Both the position numbers and the translations under genes were made by a program. From Gammaproteobacteria bacterium (GTDB lineage Bacteria > Pseudomonadota > Gammaproteobacteria > Enterobacterales > Psychrobiaceae): a DNA stretch of 20,379 nt. The notes below the pieces were generated by a model, which was not told where the DNA came from, did not search any database, and saw only the letters and a list, made by a program, of their open reading frames with translations. The stretch covers positions 1 to 20,379 of the forward strand of contig JABSRS010000015.1 in NCBI GenBank assembly GCA_013214885.1. The letters run 5' to 3'. This document shows, piece by piece, positions 17,340 to 20,379 of the stretch; within the stretch, counting starts at the first letter, position 1; each line of letters begins with the position of its first letter.

Positions 17340-19262
17340 ATGACACTGTTTCGACAAATTAATTCATTACTTTTTGGATTGTTTTTACTAGTAATGTGTA
17401 GTTTGGTGTACTTTCAGTTCACTCAAACACGTGATTTCATGAGCCAACAAATGAAATCCGATCTTAACAATACTAGTACCTCTTTAAGCTTAATGCTCCA
17501 ACCTCACCTTGAAACTGGCGATATGGTCGGTGCAGAAACCTTAGTTAATGTGATCTTTGAAGGTGGTTTTTATCGCAAAGTAACATTAACTTGGCTAGTC
17601 GATAATAAGCAGCAAACGTGGGAGAACCCAATTAAGATCGAAGGTGTCCCGCAATGGTTTATTGAGTTAGATTTGTTTGGCACTCAAACACATCAGAGTC
17701 TAATTACCTCTGGCTGGATGCAGTTAGCAACACTGGAGGTTGAGGGGCACCCGGCACTGGGTTACCAAGAACTATGGCGAGTAATGAATGACACATTAAT
17801 GATTTTATCATTGTTGTTTATTATTTCGATTGTGATTTTAAGAATAAGACTAAATTATATTCTTAAACCGTTACACCAGATTGCGGAGCATGCTAAAGAA
17901 ATAGCCCAGCAAAAATTTAGCTCGGACATGCCGTTGCCTTCAACCTCTGAATTAAAAGATGTGGTAGGTGCCATTAACTCTATGTCACAACAGTTAAAGA
18001 AGGTCTTCAGTTCCCTTGATGGTGAAGTCAGTAAATTAAAAACTAAAAACTTAGTTGACCGAGTTTCTAACTTACCCAATAGACAGTACTTCTCTGGACA
18101 AATCGTGAGCTGGTTAAATGAGCCAGGTTACGGTGGATTAATTTTGGCTAAGTTCGATTGGCTGGATCAAATTCATAGTAAGTACGGTTATCAAGTTCGT
18201 GATGAAACGATTAAAGTGCTGGCGCAAAAAATGACCAGTGAACTTGGTCCTGTCTCTGAGTCAATTATTGCACGGATCGCCAATACCGAATTTGCTTTTT
18301 TAATTACCAAGGCTGAGCGTCCACAAATCGAAATTTATTTGCAAACGTTAATTCGAGTGATTAATCAGGAAATGTCCAAGGCGGGTTGTGAGCCCAATAG
18401 CCATTACGCATTGGGTGTCAGCGAACGAACCTCGGGCTTACAGCTAGGAGATTTACTGTCACAATCGGATAATGCGCTCCAGCAAGCACTGAAAAATAAT
18501 AAAGTGAGTCAATGGTTTGATACCGACCAATCGAACCAGTTTAACCGTGAACAGTGGCGCTCTCGCCTCGAGACAGCGATTAACAATAATCAGTTTGTAT
18601 TTCAATGGCAGCGTGTTTTGATGAACAATTGCAGTGACATCATGCAACGTGAGATCTATTGTCGCTTGATTATTGATGACAAAATCGTTAATGCTGGTCA
18701 ATTTATGCCTTATATTGAATTGTTATCACTGGGTAGCCAACTCGACAAGTGCTTGCTTGAAACTATTGCCAAAAGCCACATATTAACCATGAACTATGAA
18801 CCTATCGCGGTAAACCTAACTCACGATAGTATTAGAGATGATAAATTCCATCAATGGCTTAAAGCATTCTTAAAAAATATCGCTAACGTTGAACGAATTC
18901 ACTTTGAGTTTCCTGAATCGGCAGTGACCAGTAACCTTGAACAAAGCGAAAAACTCTGTGAAATCATTCGCGATTTAGGGGCTAAATTTGGTATTGATCA
19001 ATGCGGACGTCAAATGGGTTCGCTTGATTACCTGCGAAGACTTCGTCCGCAATATGTCAAACTAGACCAGTCTTTTGCCTTCTATGATAAAGAAGATCAA
19101 AATATTGAGTTATGTCGTGCACTAGTAAACGTGGCGAAGGGGCTCAATATTGAAGTAATTATTACTGCGATTGAAGATGAAAAACAATTAGCGCACTTTA
19201 AGAGCTTAAGAACTGATGGTTATCAGGGTTATATTAGTCCACCCGTTGATATTATCAAATAG
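17340..19262 (+). CDS. lapD: LapD c-di-GMP receptor controlling LapG
   Basis: A 640-residue inner-membrane receptor. TM1 is about 9-28, the periplasmic LapD/MoxY-like domain 29-148, TM2 152-172 and HAMP 173-225. Then come GGDEF-like (about 239-395) and EAL-like (about 410-640) domains. Both active sites are lost: the GGDEF position reads ANTEF (314-318), the EAL position EIY (438-440), and the DDFG-type motif DQCG (553-556). This is the pattern of a c-di-GMP sensor, not an enzyme. The periplasmic SGWMQ has W126, matching the tryptophan known in LapD to enter the LapG surface. GGAG overlaps the end of lapG. The gene ends at a bidirectional terminator. Confidence 0.95.
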   Translation: MTLFRQINSLLFGLFLLVMCSLVYFQFTQTRDFMSQQMKSDLNNTSTSLSLMLQPHLETGDMVGAETLVNVIFEGGFYRKVTLTWLVDNKQQTWENPIKIEGVPQWFIELDLFGTQTHQSLITSGWMQLATLEVEGHPALGYQELWRVMNDTLMILSLLFIISIVILRIRLNYILKPLHQIAEHAKEIAQQKFSSDMPLPSTSELKDVVGAINSMSQQLKKVFSSLDGEVSKLKTKNLVDRVSNLPNRQYFSGQIVSWLNEPGYGGLILAKFDWLDQIHSKYGYQVRDETIKVLAQKMTSELGPVSESIIARIANTEFAFLITKAERPQIEIYLQTLIRVINQEMSKAGCEPNSHYALGVSERTSGLQLGDLLSQSDNALQQALKNNKVSQWFDTDQSNQFNREQWRSRLETAINNNQFVFQWQRVLMNNCSDIMQREIYCRLIIDDKIVNAGQFMPYIELLSLGSQLDKCLLETIAKSHILTMNYEPIAVNLTHDSIRDDKFHQWLKAFLKNIANVERIHFEFPESAVTSNLEQSEKLCEIIRDLGAKFGIDQCGRQMGSLDYLRRLRPQYVKLDQSFAFYDKEDQNIELCRALVNVAKGLNIEVIITAIEDEKQLAHFKSLRTDGYQGYISPPVDIIK

Positions 19263-19267
19263 CAGAC

Positions 19268-19301
19268 AAAAAAAAGGGAAGCAATTAGCTTCCCTTTTTT
19301 T
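19268..19301. terminator. bidirectional terminator between lapD and hemB
   Basis: GGGAAGC (19276-19282) and GCTTCCC (19288-19294) form a perfect stem around AATTA. Eight A precede and seven T follow, so a U-tract is available on both strands. It serves lapD on the plus strand and the convergent hemB on the minus strand. Confidence 0.92.
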
Positions 19302-19317
19302 ATGTTCAGGATGACAA

Positions 19318-20379
<1,062 letters not shown>

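Noticed and set aside
17340..19262. Active diguanylate cyclase/phosphodiesterase
   Set aside because: ANTEF, EIY and DQCG replace the catalytic motifs, and the context and periplasmic Trp identify a LapD receptor.

Overview
The window looks like the chromosome of an AT-rich marine gammaproteobacterium, most likely Alteromonadales (Colwellia/Thalassotalea-like). This is inferred from gene content, the IS end sequence and the HemB type, not from a marker gene. Its core is a complete Lap-type, c-di-GMP-controlled surface adhesin locus. Around it are a chemoreceptor, a PilZ-like gene, a decayed insertion sequence and a hemB gene that appears broken.

Layout: 1-994 is an IS630-family element with terminal inverted repeats ATACCAATT; its transposase gene has two frame breaks. 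1037-1372 (minus) is a small PilZ-like protein, divergent from a methyl-accepting chemotaxis protein at 1631-3655, with a perfect 16-bp palindrome between them. A strong hairpin at 3675-3699 ends that gene. After a 290-bp AT-rich leader with a tandem repeat and a 19-bp palindrome comes a 2303-residue LapA-type adhesin (3991-10902). It has an N-terminal retention module with a LapG-type TAAG site, single-copy Ig/cadherin/VCBS-like domains, a PA14-like domain, a vWFA domain with MIDAS, RTX-like repeats and an acidic C-terminal secretion region. A terminator and a 22-bp imperfect palindrome separate it from a tight gene run: LapB ABC exporter, LapC membrane fusion protein, TolC-like LapE, an OmpA-like lipoprotein, the periplasmic protease LapG and the c-di-GMP receptor LapD. 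A bidirectional terminator lies between lapD and the convergent hemB, which lacks about 22 nt in a conserved active-site segment.

How it works together (known for Lap systems, inferred here): LapBCE export LapA, whose N-terminal module stays plugged in the outer-membrane pore. With c-di-GMP bound, LapD, whose GGDEF and EAL motifs are both degenerate, holds LapG at the periplasmic face. When c-di-GMP falls, LapG is freed, cuts at TAAG and releases the adhesin. The PilZ-like protein and the chemoreceptor next door may be part of the same attach-or-swim decision, but only position supports that.

The main system is a recognisable Lap locus, not an unknown one. The less ordinary points are the hemB deletion, the long-period RTX-like repeats with a recent 120-bp duplication, the higher-GC patch in lapA, the lipoprotein with an EF-hand/TSP3-like loop inside the operon, and several palindromes at regulatory positions.
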